Positions 1 to 7,850 of a DNA stretch of 64,000 nt are shown here, piece by piece. Origin of the DNA: Acidobacteriota bacterium. GTDB taxonomy: Bacteria; Acidobacteriota; UBA6911; JACQSX01. Both the position numbers and the translations under genes were made by a program. The notes below the pieces were generated by a model. The model had not been told where the DNA came from. It did not search any database and was given only the letters and a program-made list of their open reading frames with translations. The stretch covers positions 1-64,000 of the forward strand of contig JACQSX010000031.1 in NCBI GenBank assembly GCA_016211105.1, written 5' to 3'. Every line of letters begins with the position of its first letter. The first letter of the stretch is position 1.

Positions 1-1
1 G

Positions 2-163
2 CCGTTTGCCTTTCTGGCAACATACACAACGCGGCTGTCACTGAATGCGAAGGCGCAGCATCTGCCGCTCGGTCATGCTCTCAGTGAATACGCAGGAGCG
101 GCAAACAAATCACGGCTGCTGTCCCTGCTCTTGCCGGTTAACCCAACTTCCGCATTCCGCTAA
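2..163 (+). pseudogene. SNF2-type helicase fragment cut by the IS
   Basis: Frame 2 is open from the window edge and reads PFAFLATYTTRLS, then a segment containing HLPLGHALSEYAG and LLSLLLPVN, before running into the insertion sequence at 145 and stopping at 161-163. I recognise this as resembling an internal stretch of large bacterial SNF2/HepA-like DEAD/DEAH helicases; that is recall, not a search result. The N-terminal part would lie left of the window. No continuation on the plus strand is visible to the right of the element, so the gene is broken. Confidence 0.5.
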
Positions 164-164
164 C
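145..164 (+). repeat. IS terminal inverted repeat, left
   Basis: This 20-bp sequence matches the reverse complement of 2161-2180 at 19 of 20 positions. The similarity stops abruptly outside the pair, which places the element ends at 145 and 2180. Confidence 0.85.
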
Positions 165-199
165 CAGAATGTAGTATTGACGCAGGTTTACGATTTTCT

Positions 200-2032
200 T
201 CAGTCACTATCTACAGTTGCCTCGTGCCAAGTCTTCAGTGGCTTCATGACTTCCTGGGAGATCTTCAGTGTCTGATAGATTTCCCGGTGGGTTGGTTCTG
301 GGGTAGTGGCCTTTCGGATTTTCAGAATCGGTCCGTTCATGCTCGGCAAGACTACCGTTACCACCTGATGGGTGCTCAGTTGCTGGCGGATAGTCCACCA
401 GGAGGTGTGGATTCCCTGGTCTAAAAATCTCTGTTCGATGGTTACCAGCAGATGATAGGCCAGCACACACAGGAAGATGTGTGTCTGAGTGCGATGCTTG
501 AGGTGGTGGAAGATGGGACGTTCCATCAGAGGGCTCTTCATGTCCCGGAAGGCATCTTCCACGCGCGTCAACAGGATGTAGGTGCGCCAGATTTCATTGG
601 CACTCAGGTCCTGCCGATCGGTCTTCAGTACGTAGCTGCCATCAAGTTTTTCGGCCTTGGTTCTCTTGTCACCCTCCTGCTGCCAGGCCAAACTCCTGTG
701 GTCCGAGTGGTAGTCGATGCGGTAGTAACGCGCCACCCGTGGATAGCGCTCCTTGAGGCGGCCAATGGCCTGCTGGATCTTGCCGGTTTTCTTCAGACGC
801 CCCTTTTCGATTCGACTCTTCAGTCTCTCCAGATCGGTCAGTAGCCGCTGCTGCTGCTTTTCTCGGATGGCTCGATCCTTCTGCTGGCGACTTTCACTGC
901 GGCACAAAATATAAACCTCATCGCCTCTCTGGAGACGCTTGACTTGCACCCATGTTTTTTTCTGATCCGGGTTGTGCGGGGATGCAGTCCGAATGACTTT
1001 CTGCCAATCGTCTTGCTGCTCCAGCTCGTCAAGCCACTGGTCCCTTTCCGCCTGTCGCCCTGCCACAATGTAGTGCAGGCCGTGCGCTCGGATCTGATCG
1101 AGATTCTCCTGGTAGGCCATGCCTCGGTCCACCACCACCGTCGAGCCGGCTCGCTTGCCAGTGCGTTTCTCCAGCACTTGCAGCATCTGCTCAACGGTAC
1201 TGCGATCCTGGGCATTGCCGTCGAATACCTCGTGTGCTTTGGGAAACCCATCCCGATCCAGGACCAGCCCCACTAACACCTGCTTACAATCGGGCCGCTT
1301 GTCCCGTGAATAGCCACGTTTGGCTTGGGGGTTTGTCAGGACCTGACCTTCAAAGTAGGTCGATGTCAGATCGTACAGGTACAGCGTATCGTCCAGATTG
1401 AACAGAGTCTTTTCTTGTTCGGCCAACTCCCGCTCAATCTGCTCCCGATTAGGGTGCAGCTTGTCCAAATTGCGGTAGAGCGCATCGTCATTCAGAGTGG
1501 AAAAATCCTCTCCCAGAATGTCTGCCATGGCACTGCGACGCACCCAATCCGCCATAGCATGCTCGGAAAGAGGAAAAATCAGCCGGTTCAAAGTCATCAC
1601 CTCTGTCAACCTGCGCGCACGCTGGGACAGTCCCGCCCGGTGCAGAATCTGGTCTAACCTCAACTGCCGCCACATCTGATGACCGACATGCACAGATCCA
1701 GCCTCGCAGGCTTGCTCCATCTCGACTCGGTCAATATCGACAGCAATGGCGGCTGAGGCAGAAGTTTTCTCTCTAGCTCGCTTGCCACCTTGTGCCTTCC
1801 CGATGAGGCTTTTTGTCTTTGCCTCCTCTCCGACAAGCGACCTCTGCCCTTGTAGGGCCGACTCCATTTTGTGAGCCACAACCAGCCACTGTTGCCGCGG
1901 TGCTGGCGCCAGATTGCCCAAAGAGCAAATCACTCTTTGGCGTGGCCCCTTTGGTGTGGCCACCGACTCGACCAGAAGGTGGTTGGTGTACTTTTTGCCT
2001 TGGTAAGTTCGAGTACTTTTGCGGATATACAC
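200..2032 (-). CDS. IS1634 family transposase (DDE, IS4 superfamily)
   Basis: This 610-residue protein cuts and joins the ends of the surrounding IS. The catalytic triad is visible: D221 in YLYDLTSTYFEG, D302 in VVVDRGMAYQ and E492 in RVEDAFRDMKS, the last within the IS4-type Y-R-E-K region. A long insertion rich in basic and helical residues (about 330-470) separates the second Asp from the Glu, as is usual in this group. The frame is complete with no internal stop, so the element may still be active. The gene is the only one in the element and ends 36 bp inside the left inverted repeat. Confidence 0.93.
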   Translation of the reverse strand: MYIRKSTRTYQGKKYTNHLLVESVATPKGPRQRVICSLGNLAPAPRQQWLVVAHKMESALQGQRSLVGEEAKTKSLIGKAQGGKRAREKTSASAAIAVDIDRVEMEQACEAGSVHVGHQMWRQLRLDQILHRAGLSQRARRLTEVMTLNRLIFPLSEHAMADWVRRSAMADILGEDFSTLNDDALYRNLDKLHPNREQIERELAEQEKTLFNLDDTLYLYDLTSTYFEGQVLTNPQAKRGYSRDKRPDCKQVLVGLVLDRDGFPKAHEVFDGNAQDRSTVEQMLQVLEKRTGKRAGSTVVVDRGMAYQENLDQIRAHGLHYIVAGRQAERDQWLDELEQQDDWQKVIRTASPHNPDQKKTWVQVKRLQRGDEVYILCRSESRQQKDRAIREKQQQRLLTDLERLKSRIEKGRLKKTGKIQQAIGRLKERYPRVARYYRIDYHSDHRSLAWQQEGDKRTKAEKLDGSYVLKTDRQDLSANEIWRTYILLTRVEDAFRDMKSPLMERPIFHHLKHRTQTHIFLCVLAYHLLVTIEQRFLDQGIHTSWWTIRQQLSTHQVVTVVLPSMNGPILKIRKATTPEPTHREIYQTLKISQEVMKPLKTWHEATVDSD

Positions 2033-2160
2033 TGGCCACTATATATGACATATAAATATTACAAATCAAGTTAAATCTGCACTAATTTAGTCACTATTTT
2101 CAGGCAAACCCAAACCGCTGTTGAAAACAAAAGACTTATGGATACGACTTCCCAAAAATC

Positions 2161-2180
2161 GTTGGCGGAATGCGGAAGTT
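2161..2180 (-). repeat. IS terminal inverted repeat, right
   Basis: This is the partner of 145-164, matching 19 of 20 positions. It lies 128 bp upstream of the transposase start, and the AT-rich stretch between probably holds the transposase promoter. Confidence 0.85.
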
Positions 2181-2358
2181 CGGCTGAGCGGCCGGGCATC
2201 ATCATGTTGTCTTTGTACTGAGCTGCTGCCTGGCATCGTTTCGGGCTTTTCTCTTTTCGTAGTCGACCACGCAATTGAAAGATCCCCTCTCCGAGAGCTT
2301 GCGAACGCGGAGAGCGCAACCGATCTCCAAATTCTGCCAGCAACTTAATCAGCGCCAT
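2181..2358 (-). pseudogene. RelE/HigB-like toxin remnant
   Basis: Reading leftward from 2358 the protein begins MALIKLLAEFGDRLRSP and continues with ALGEGIFQLRGR, which resembles the middle of HigB/Gp49-like RelE-superfamily toxins (the RALGDGLFELR stretch). The usual C-terminal strand after this motif is missing; the frame then runs into the insertion sequence at 2180. Upstream the frame is open back to a stop near 2415 but lacks a recognisable toxin N-terminus. It appears truncated at both ends. No antitoxin is adjacent. The family call rests on one motif. Confidence 0.4.
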
Positions 2359-2520
2359 AGCCTCATCGACATCATCTCCACGCTCATAGCCAACCGGGAA
2401 GAGATTTTAAAGCAACTGGAAAAGGAAGGTTTCCATGAGCATTAGAAGAAGATGACTTCGAGGAATGGCGTCACTGTTTGGGTCATAGCGTGCGTTCGCC
2501 GCACGTGGCGATCCTGGATC

Positions 2521-3699
2521 TCAGCCTTCAGGGTGTGGAAGGTCTTGGATGCTCCGGTTTTGCAATCGTTGGGCGCATCTCGGACAGAAAGTTCCGCGGC
2601 AGGCGCGACAGAAGCTCTTTCCACACGAAGGGCATGGCGACGAACAGACCGGGCAAAGTAGATGCAACTTCTCGTCACAAACCACGAAAGTCTTGCCGGA
2701 GTTCCGACACGAGTCGCAAGGGAGCCGCTCAAAGGTTCCGCAGATCTTGCAAAAATCAGCGTGCATGGGACGGCTCATTTTTTTCCGTAGAATCGTAACG
2801 TGTACCCGCCACACCTCGGTTTCAAGCCTGAGGACCTGATCCAATCGCGCCTCCGCAGTCGCTGAGTATTTTCGGCGGGTGTCGGCAATCTTGGCGAAGT
2901 ATTCCCGCTCGATCCAATCCAGTTTCGACAGCTCCCCTTTGATCTTGTCCTGCCCGACATTACTTGCGGACTTGGCGCCAGGTTGCCACTTGGCCTGATC
3001 CCGAAGCTCGCTGTGATAGGTATGAAGGCGTTGCAAATCACGTTCCATTCTGCGTTCCATGCCGGCCAAAAAGGGGGCCAGCCTGAGCTTGACCCTCGGC
3101 GGTAGGACCTTCGTGGAATATTCTTCAACGCGCCGTGCCGACCAGGGCGGCGGCAGGTCGAAGTCGCTGCCGTCAACCAGGTTCCATCCGTTCCCTTCTG
3201 CAAGCCGCTTCAGAAGCGGTTCCACCATTGAATCCGCAATTGCCAAGTTGGACTCGTTGACACACAATTGGATGAGATCCTCGGCTTTTTCGTCAGACAC
3301 GACGGCCAGGCGAAACGACAGGAGCAGATAGCGTGTTTTGGCGGGAGTGACCTCTCTCACTCGGAAGGTCGCATTTTCAAGCGTGATCTGCTGAGCGATC
3401 CATTGTTCCAGGTCGCGCGGCGGTTTTGCAGAAATCTCCGGCTGCAGCCACATTCGAAGATAGCGGCCGCGGTCCTGTATCAGTCTTCGGAGCCCAAAGA
3501 TCCCGTCGGGTTCCAAAGCGACCCTCCGGGCGCCATAGGGCAATTCTGTTCCAAACCCCAGCAGGGACCATTCGGGAATCGAAAGCGCCTGCCGCACTTC
3601 CATGGGAGCGACGACCTCCAGTCCTTCGGGAGCTGCCGCTTCAACCACGGCTCCGGCTAGGGTCAGCACGTCCGCCGTCACTTCACGCAGGCTTCTCAT
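2521..3699 (-). CDS. Zinc-ribbon-tailed protein next to a helicase remnant
   Basis: The protein has 392 residues and I do not recognise its main family. The first 300 residues look like a folded alpha/beta domain followed by a basic helical stretch (about 210-300). The last 75 residues carry at least twelve cysteines in CxxC spacings (FCKICGTF, PCDSC, LLCPVC, PCPSCGK, FCPRC), which must bind several zinc ions. Its ATG overlaps the stop of the preceding frame as ATGA, so it was translated after that gene, whose tail looks helicase-like. Function unknown; a nucleic-acid-binding partner of the helicase is an inference. Confidence 0.75.
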   Translation of the reverse strand: MRSLREVTADVLTLAGAVVEAAAPEGLEVVAPMEVRQALSIPEWSLLGFGTELPYGARRVALEPDGIFGLRRLIQDRGRYLRMWLQPEISAKPPRDLEQWIAQQITLENATFRVREVTPAKTRYLLLSFRLAVVSDEKAEDLIQLCVNESNLAIADSMVEPLLKRLAEGNGWNLVDGSDFDLPPPWSARRVEEYSTKVLPPRVKLRLAPFLAGMERRMERDLQRLHTYHSELRDQAKWQPGAKSASNVGQDKIKGELSKLDWIEREYFAKIADTRRKYSATAEARLDQVLRLETEVWRVHVTILRKKMSRPMHADFCKICGTFERLPCDSCRNSGKTFVVCDEKLHLLCPVCSSPCPSCGKSFCRACRGTFCPRCAQRLQNRSIQDLPHPEG

Positions 3700-3846
3700 A
3701 TCGCACCAAACTCTTTTCCAAAAATCTCTTCATCAAGCGCCTTCGCCGCCTCGTACCGATCCCTGGCAATGGACAATTGATCGCCCAGGGCATCGAACGC
3801 GGCCCGGCGCTTTTCCCCGCTATTTTCAATCCACGCAGAGAAGACC
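3696..3846 (-). pseudogene. C-terminal remnant of a large gene, probably a SNF2-type helicase
   Basis: After an in-frame stop at about 3847-3849 the minus strand reads VFSAWIENSGEKRRAAFD, followed by a charged helical tail with RDRYEAAKALDEEIFGKEF and a stop that overlaps the next ATG (ATGA). Such a charged tail directly before a zinc-ribbon gene fits the end of a large helicase. The body of the gene is absent from the window. It may have been the same gene as the plus-strand fragment at 2-163, separated by an IS-associated rearrangement; that is inference. Confidence 0.4.
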
Positions 3847-4313
3847 TAATTGAAGCCTAAACTCGATTTCGCCGCTCACTCTGTGAGGAATACACCAAGG
3901 TGATCTGGGTTGCTCAGAAGGTGTGAAAAAATTCGAAATGAGTCCCGTCGATTGGTAGAGACGCCCCGGCGGGGCGTCTCTACAGTCTCGACAACCCAGC
4001 GTGGCACAGAGGGTACGGGAATTTTTACACACGTTGCTCGTCTCCGCGCGACGAAACAAAGGGAACTTCCGGGCCCACTCCCCGAGTCCACCGGTTGAGC
4101 AAAGTAATTTTTCTTCACGACTATGCCGCGTTAGCTGCAGCTCGTCGATATTGCAGCCAACGATAAGATCCAAACATCGCAGCCGTATAGGCCAGATCGC
4201 CGAAAATGCTGTTGCAGAAAAATGGCGGAGCCGCGATGTAGCACTGCGCCAGATCGTCGAAGGTGCCGGGATAGAACTTCTCAGCCAGACTCCTTAGGAA
4301 AACGGAACAGAAA
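3847..4313. other. Non-coding, decayed stretch
   Basis: No convincing gene is seen in these 467 bases. It holds one perfect palindromic repeat (3955-3983) and short open frames on both strands that lack recognisable motifs or ribosome binding sites. It separates the minus-strand helicase tail from a plus-strand amidohydrolase remnant. Confidence 0.5.
3955..3983. repeat. 29-bp palindromic repeat, copy 1
   Basis: Two perfectly complementary 13-base arms (GTAGAGACGCCCC and its reverse complement) enclose a GGC loop. An identical 29-bp copy lies at 7581-7609. It has no T-tract, so it looks like a dispersed REP-like element and not a terminator. Confidence 0.85.
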
Positions 4314-4517
4314 TGCTGGAAGGACTTATCGGGCATTTACACCCCCGCTTTCGTAGCGGGCTCCGATACATCCTTTTCAGCCATACATGGTCACCGGGAA
4401 CTAGAGTTGCTGGTAGAAGCTGGACTGCCGCCTATGCAGGCACTGCAGGCTGCCACGAAACACCCGGCAGAACTCATGCGCGACATGGGGCTTGAAAACA
4501 AATGTAAAATTCGTTAA
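4314..4517 (+). pseudogene. Frameshifted C-terminus of an imidazolonepropionase-like amidohydrolase
   Basis: Two frames must be joined. From 4314 one frame reads MLEGLIGHLH; from about 4350 the next frame reads FVAGSDTSFSAIHGHREL, then ELLVEAGLPPMQALQAATKH and a stop at 4515-4517. The GSDT, HGHRELELLVEAG and QALQAAT segments are typical of the end of metal-dependent amidohydrolases (prolidase/imidazolonepropionase group). The metal-binding HxH region and most of the barrel are missing and a frameshift lies near 4344, so this is a dead fragment. Confidence 0.65.
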
Positions 4518-4543
4518 CATTATAACTTTGGCAAGACTTAACA

Positions 4544-4560
4544 GGAAAGGTCTCAATTGG
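4544..4560 (+). repeat. 17-bp direct repeat flanking the toxin-antitoxin pair, copy 1
   Basis: GGAAAGGTCTCAATTGG recurs with one mismatch at 5432-5448. This copy also supplies the ribosome binding site and TTG start of the PIN toxin. The pair brackets the toxin-antitoxin genes. Confidence 0.55.
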
Positions 4561-5072
4561 TAGCTGCGGACGCCTCAGTGATTATTGCGCTTGCGAAAAT
4601 GAAGCGGCTCGAGCTGCTCAAGAAGGTTCACGGCCAAATCCTCCTCGGTCCTGAAGTCAAGATGGAAGTATTGGACCAGGGAAAGGCAATCGCAGCGTCG
4701 GGCGTGCAACAGGTCGAAAACGCTGTGGACAAAGGCTGGATTCAGGTTACGTCGCTGACTAAGAAGGAGAAATCTTTAGAAGCGCGCATCTTGGCAAACA
4801 GCCGTTTGGACCGGGGCGAGGCAGAATCAATCGCGCTGGCGCACTCGCGCAAGCTGATGCTGATTGTGGATGACAAAGAAGCAAGGGCGCATGCGGAAGT
4901 GATGGGGCTGGAGTACATGGGCACCGCGGCGGTCCTGCTGGAGGCATTTATTAAGGGTCATCTGAAATTTCAACAACTGGAGGAGACGGTCGAGGAATTG
5001 AGCAAGACGATGTGGCTCTCCCCAGCGGTCGTTACTGAGATATTAAGAAGGGCTCGGGAGAAGAAGAAATGA
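4557..5072 (+). CDS. PIN-domain toxin (DUF3368-like)
   Basis: This 171-residue PIN-fold protein is probably a metal-dependent RNase toxin. Acidic residues expected at the active site are present: D5 in AADASVII, E88/E90 in RGEAESIALA and D105-D106 in IVDDKEAR. The start is TTG at 4557, preceded by AGGAAAGG. The stop overlaps the start of the next gene (ATGA), so the two are co-translated. This toxin-first order with a UPF0175-like partner is common for the family. The frame is intact in an otherwise decayed island. Confidence 0.85.
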   Translation: MVAADASVIIALAKMKRLELLKKVHGQILLGPEVKMEVLDQGKAIAASGVQQVENAVDKGWIQVTSLTKKEKSLEARILANSRLDRGEAESIALAHSRKLMLIVDDKEARAHAEVMGLEYMGTAAVLLEAFIKGHLKFQQLEETVEELSKTMWLSPAVVTEILRRAREKKK

Positions 5073-5383
5073 AAAAGGAACAAATGGTCGGGACCAGGTT
5101 GCCCGAGGAATTGGTGCGGGAGCTGGAGGTCATCGAGAACGCTGAGCAATCGGACCGTTCCACGACCGTGAGGAAGCTTCTCTACAAGGCTATAAAGGAC
5201 TGGAAGCTGGAGTATTATGCTCGACTCTATGGTGACGGCAAGCTAACGCTTGCCAGGGCTGCCCGGAACGCTGGGGTGTCGTTGTGGGAAATGATGGATT
5301 ACGTCAGGAGCAGGAAAATCCCGGCGCAGTACGAACTGGAGGACCTGAAGAGGGACTTGAAGGGCCTTTACGCGCGCCTTTGA
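5069..5383 (+). CDS. UPF0175/ribbon-helix-helix antitoxin
   Basis: This 104-residue protein is the likely antitoxin of the PIN protein upstream, with which it overlaps by four bases. Residues 7-45 (GTRLPEELVRELEVIE and DRSTTVRKLLYKAI) look like a ribbon-helix-helix DNA-binding domain; residues 58-90 (GKLTLARAARNAGVSLWEMMDYVR) match the UPF0175 core. The DNA-binding half would repress the operon and the C-terminal half would bind the toxin, as known for similar pairs. Confidence 0.82.
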   Translation: MKKEQMVGTRLPEELVRELEVIENAEQSDRSTTVRKLLYKAIKDWKLEYYARLYGDGKLTLARAARNAGVSLWEMMDYVRSRKIPAQYELEDLKRDLKGLYARL

Positions 5384-5431
5384 AGACCTGAGAAATGGCC
5401 GTGTTTGCAGAGCAACCACCGGGGCACATCG

Positions 5432-5448
5432 GGAAAGGTCGCAATTGG
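5432..5448 (+). repeat. 17-bp direct repeat flanking the toxin-antitoxin pair, copy 2
   Basis: GGAAAGGTCGCAATTGG, one mismatch from 4544-4560, lies 49 bp after the antitoxin stop. A nearby CTGC follows both copies. It may mark the insertion boundary of the toxin-antitoxin cassette. Confidence 0.5.
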
Positions 5449-5510
5449 CTGCTTGAGGCGATTCCCCAATCGAATCGCCAACCGGACAATGCCAATAATT
5501 GCTAGCAACA

Positions 5511-5639
5511 ATGGCTGAACAACCGGAATTACATCTGAAGACAGTTGGCGAGCAGTTGAAGGATATTTTTCTGTGCCACACGGGCGCAGATAAGTCGAAA
5601 GAAGGCGTGAGTAGTGACTGCAGCACAGAAAGCCATTGA
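5511..5639 (+). pseudogene. Truncated TIR-domain gene head
   Basis: An ATG at 5511 opens a 42-codon frame that reads KDIFLCHTGADKS at residues 18-30. The [IV]F[LI][SC]HxGxDK pattern is the characteristic first strand and loop of TIR domains, which in bacteria are often NAD-consuming defence or signalling effectors. Directly after GADKSKEG the similarity stops and the frame ends at 5637-5639, so the catalytic Glu region is absent. There is no clear Shine-Dalgarno. Likely a decayed defence gene; recognition rests on one motif. Confidence 0.5.
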
Positions 5640-5677
5640 CTCTGCCGCGAAGGAGGCGGCGCCAAGGACTTCTTTAG

Positions 5678-5848
5678 GTTCTCACCGATAGGGCTTCCCT
5701 TCGGCTCGATGCCGGAATCGACAACCTCGGTAACAGGAATTATGTTCTGCCGCTTGGCGGACGTTATTGGGTCGGCGATAAGACGGGATCGTCGTCGGTG
5801 CCCGGAATGGGCCGTTCATTCTATGGCGGCCTGACCTTCAAATTCTGA
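5678..5848 (+). pseudogene. C-terminal fragment of a TonB-dependent receptor
   Basis: The frame after a stop at 5675-5677 reads TDRASLRLDAGIDNLGNRNY, then PLGGRYWVGDKTG and VPGMGRSFYGGLTFKF before the stop at 5846. IDNLxNRNY, PLGG and VPGMGRSFYxGLxxKF with a terminal Phe are hallmarks of the last strands of TonB-dependent outer-membrane barrels. The plug and most of the barrel are missing. It differs from the Oar-like receptor at 24 kb and looks more like the proteobacterial type, which suggests transfer. Confidence 0.7.
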
Positions 5849-5974
5849 GCGGAACGCTCAAGTCGGCTAGAGTGAGAAGACAATAACAATTAGCTGAGCG
5901 ATGGTGAAAGTGCGGCTACGCTAAACCAAGTCTCACGGTAATTCGTGTAGCACTGGGCGAGCTTGATTGCGCGC

Positions 5975-7480
5975 TCAGCCAACCAACCGGTAACCTTGTG
6001 CGGTTTCTTCCACATGCCCTTCTTCCATCAGCTTGATTAGACCGGAGCGCAACGAACGCTCGGCCCAACGCTTGAGGCTGGAATGCAAATCTCCGTAAAC
6101 CTTCTCCAGTAATGGCTCGATGGGTTGAGGCTGAAGGCTGAGCGCAGCCAGCAGTTGTTCCTCTCGCTCTTGACGGTGTTGGCGGGCCTGTTCGACGGCA
6201 CTTCGCCCGTCGGTGACCGGGTGCCCGTGGCCCGGATAGATCAATCCGTCGGCTACAGATTTCAAGAATTCGAGGGATTTTAAATAGGTGCCCAGATGGC
6301 CATCTGCCGGATCGATCAGGATGGAAGAAAGGGAAGAGATCAGGTCGCCCACAATCAGCGCCCGATAGCGTGTTTCTTGAAAGGCAACATGCCCAGGGGC
6401 GTGTCCGGGTAGATGGTAGACGTGTAGCTTCCAAGGGGCGCCGCCATCGGGGGAACAACCTAAATCAAAATCCTGGTTGTGATCCAGATAGGATTGAAAA
6501 CAGATTTTTGGAAGTGATTGGGCCGTCAGTCTGTGGGCATAGACAGGCAAGCCATAGCGGCGCTGGCATTCCTCTACGGCACCTATATGGTCCGGGTGTC
6601 CGTGAGTCAAGAGTACCCCTTTCAACACGCGTCCTTCGGCAAGGAGTTCATCGAATAATTCCCACAACTTTTCCTGTTCCGGCGGGTCGTCGGCGGCCGG
6701 ATCGATCAGATAAAGTTGTTCCTGCCCCACGGCAAAGAAATTAGTGTGAGTCGCCGGTGGTTTGGTGCGCGTTTTCAGAGGAGCCATCAAAACCCCACAA
6801 CTGTAGTAGTCACGTTGCAACTTGCCCCGCTGATATCCTTCCGCGAGTTGTCGGATGCGGAACCGAAAGCTGTTCCAGTCACGAGATGCCAATTCTTGGA
6901 GCAGCGTAACGACAGGTGGGGCAATGAGCGCTTCTCCATTGCGCCAACGCTTTAATGCCTCTGCAGGGGCGATGAATTCTCCATAGTCCAACTCTCCTGG
7001 CCAGATTTCTGCCGCAGTTTCCTCGGGGGTGTGGCAGCACAAAAACCAGGTGTCATAGCGCCGCGACGAATAGGGTGGGGTAGTGATGCGGCAGAGAGGG
7101 GTGAAATTTGCTGCGTCTATATAAGATCCATTCCGTTGCAAGATGTCCGCGAAGGAAATCTCGCCGTCCAACATCCGTCTTCGGTATTGCGACAGGGTTT
7201 CTCGAAATGGTGGCCGCGCTCCTTGAGCAAGCCAAATGCCAGTTTCCTCGAAGAGTTCTCGAGCCGCAGCCACAACAAATGGCTGGTAATTCAGCTCGTT
7301 CGAATCCTCAAGTCGCGACAAATTCTTGACTGAAATTTCTTCATCCTCCGACTCCAGGACTCCACCCGGAAAAGCAAGATACCCGCCTAGGAATGCCAAC
7401 CGAGAGTTGCGCTTCACTAGCAAAACCTGGCGCGGATTGGACCCACGAACCATCAAGACGCTAACGGCTATGCGCTTCAT
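5975..7480 (-). CDS. Nudix hydrolase fused to a metallo-beta-lactamase-fold hydrolase
   Basis: Residues 1-220 form a Nudix domain of the NUDT19/CoA-pyrophosphatase-like kind (FPGGVLE at 37-43, AARELFEETGI at 72-82, with the insertion between GG and REL typical of that group). Residues 225-501 form an MBL domain with THGHPDHIG (292-300), PGHAPGH (358-364), D379 and H418, ending in a helical region like LACTB2-type hydrolases. The first half may cleave a nucleoside diphosphate or CoA derivative and the second an ester, thioester or RNA; substrates are unknown. The start chosen is the ATG before KRIAVSV (an in-frame ATG also lies at 7519). Confidence 0.85.
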   Translation of the reverse strand: MKRIAVSVLMVRGSNPRQVLLVKRNSRLAFLGGYLAFPGGVLESEDEEISVKNLSRLEDSNELNYQPFVVAAARELFEETGIWLAQGARPPFRETLSQYRRRMLDGEISFADILQRNGSYIDAANFTPLCRITTPPYSSRRYDTWFLCCHTPEETAAEIWPGELDYGEFIAPAEALKRWRNGEALIAPPVVTLLQELASRDWNSFRFRIRQLAEGYQRGKLQRDYYSCGVLMAPLKTRTKPPATHTNFFAVGQEQLYLIDPAADDPPEQEKLWELFDELLAEGRVLKGVLLTHGHPDHIGAVEECQRRYGLPVYAHRLTAQSLPKICFQSYLDHNQDFDLGCSPDGGAPWKLHVYHLPGHAPGHVAFQETRYRALIVGDLISSLSSILIDPADGHLGTYLKSLEFLKSVADGLIYPGHGHPVTDGRSAVEQARQHRQEREEQLLAALSLQPQPIEPLLEKVYGDLHSSLKRWAERSLRSGLIKLMEEGHVEETAQGYRLVG

Positions 7481-7850
7481 TTCGTTGTGGCTTCTTCTCC
7501 TCTGGATCGCATTTCTCACACGCCACAGCGCAGATATCGATACACGGTTTGCTTTGCGCCTGGTCGCATCGGTTGACAGTGTAGAGACGCCCCGGCGGGG
7601 CGTCTCTACGGAATATTTGTGGGCTTCTCACTCGCATACCTTACAACTATGCCCTTCTCCGCCACGCGCAAAAATCCTTTATGAGAAATGCAGGCTGCGT
7701 TTGTGCAAGCCCTTCCTTGTGGCCCTGAAGTCATTATGCTTTTGCTCCTATCATTGTCGCCATAAATTCTTATGCCTTGGTGCTTGGGGATGGAAACCCT
7801 CGCAAGGAGCATGAGACAAACAAGGGAATTCTTGGTTGATCGAAGTCGAA
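7481..7850. other. Intergenic region with one palindromic repeat
   Basis: No gene is supported here. The region lies upstream of the Nudix-MBL gene and downstream of an acyl-CoA ligase, both on the minus strand, and probably holds the promoter of the former. The only structured element is the palindrome at 7581-7609. Confidence 0.5.
7581..7609. repeat. 29-bp palindromic repeat, copy 2
   Basis: Identical over all 29 bases to 3955-3983; the flanks differ, so only the palindrome was copied. Confidence 0.85.

Larger units (their letters stand above)
145..2180 (-). mobile_element. IS1634-like (IS4 superfamily) insertion sequence
   Basis: The element is bounded by 20-bp terminal inverted repeats, 145-164 (AACTTCCGCATTCCGCTAAC) and 2161-2180 (reverse complement with one mismatch). 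It carries one transposase gene on the minus strand and no passenger gene. Its length of about 2.04 kb fits the family. The flanks (left GTTAACCC, right CGGCTGAG) show no direct target duplication, which suggests recombination or deletion after insertion. It interrupts a helicase-like reading frame on its left. Confidence 0.85.

Noticed and set aside
2329-2446. Plus-strand frame ending IANREEILKQLEKEGFHEH
   Set aside because: It resembles a helical tail but has no start, no domain and overlaps the toxin remnant on the other strand.
4121-4336. 71-codon minus-strand frame with protein-like composition
   Set aside because: No motif or ribosome binding site; it overlaps the antisense strand of the amidohydrolase remnant and is most likely chance or a further remnant.
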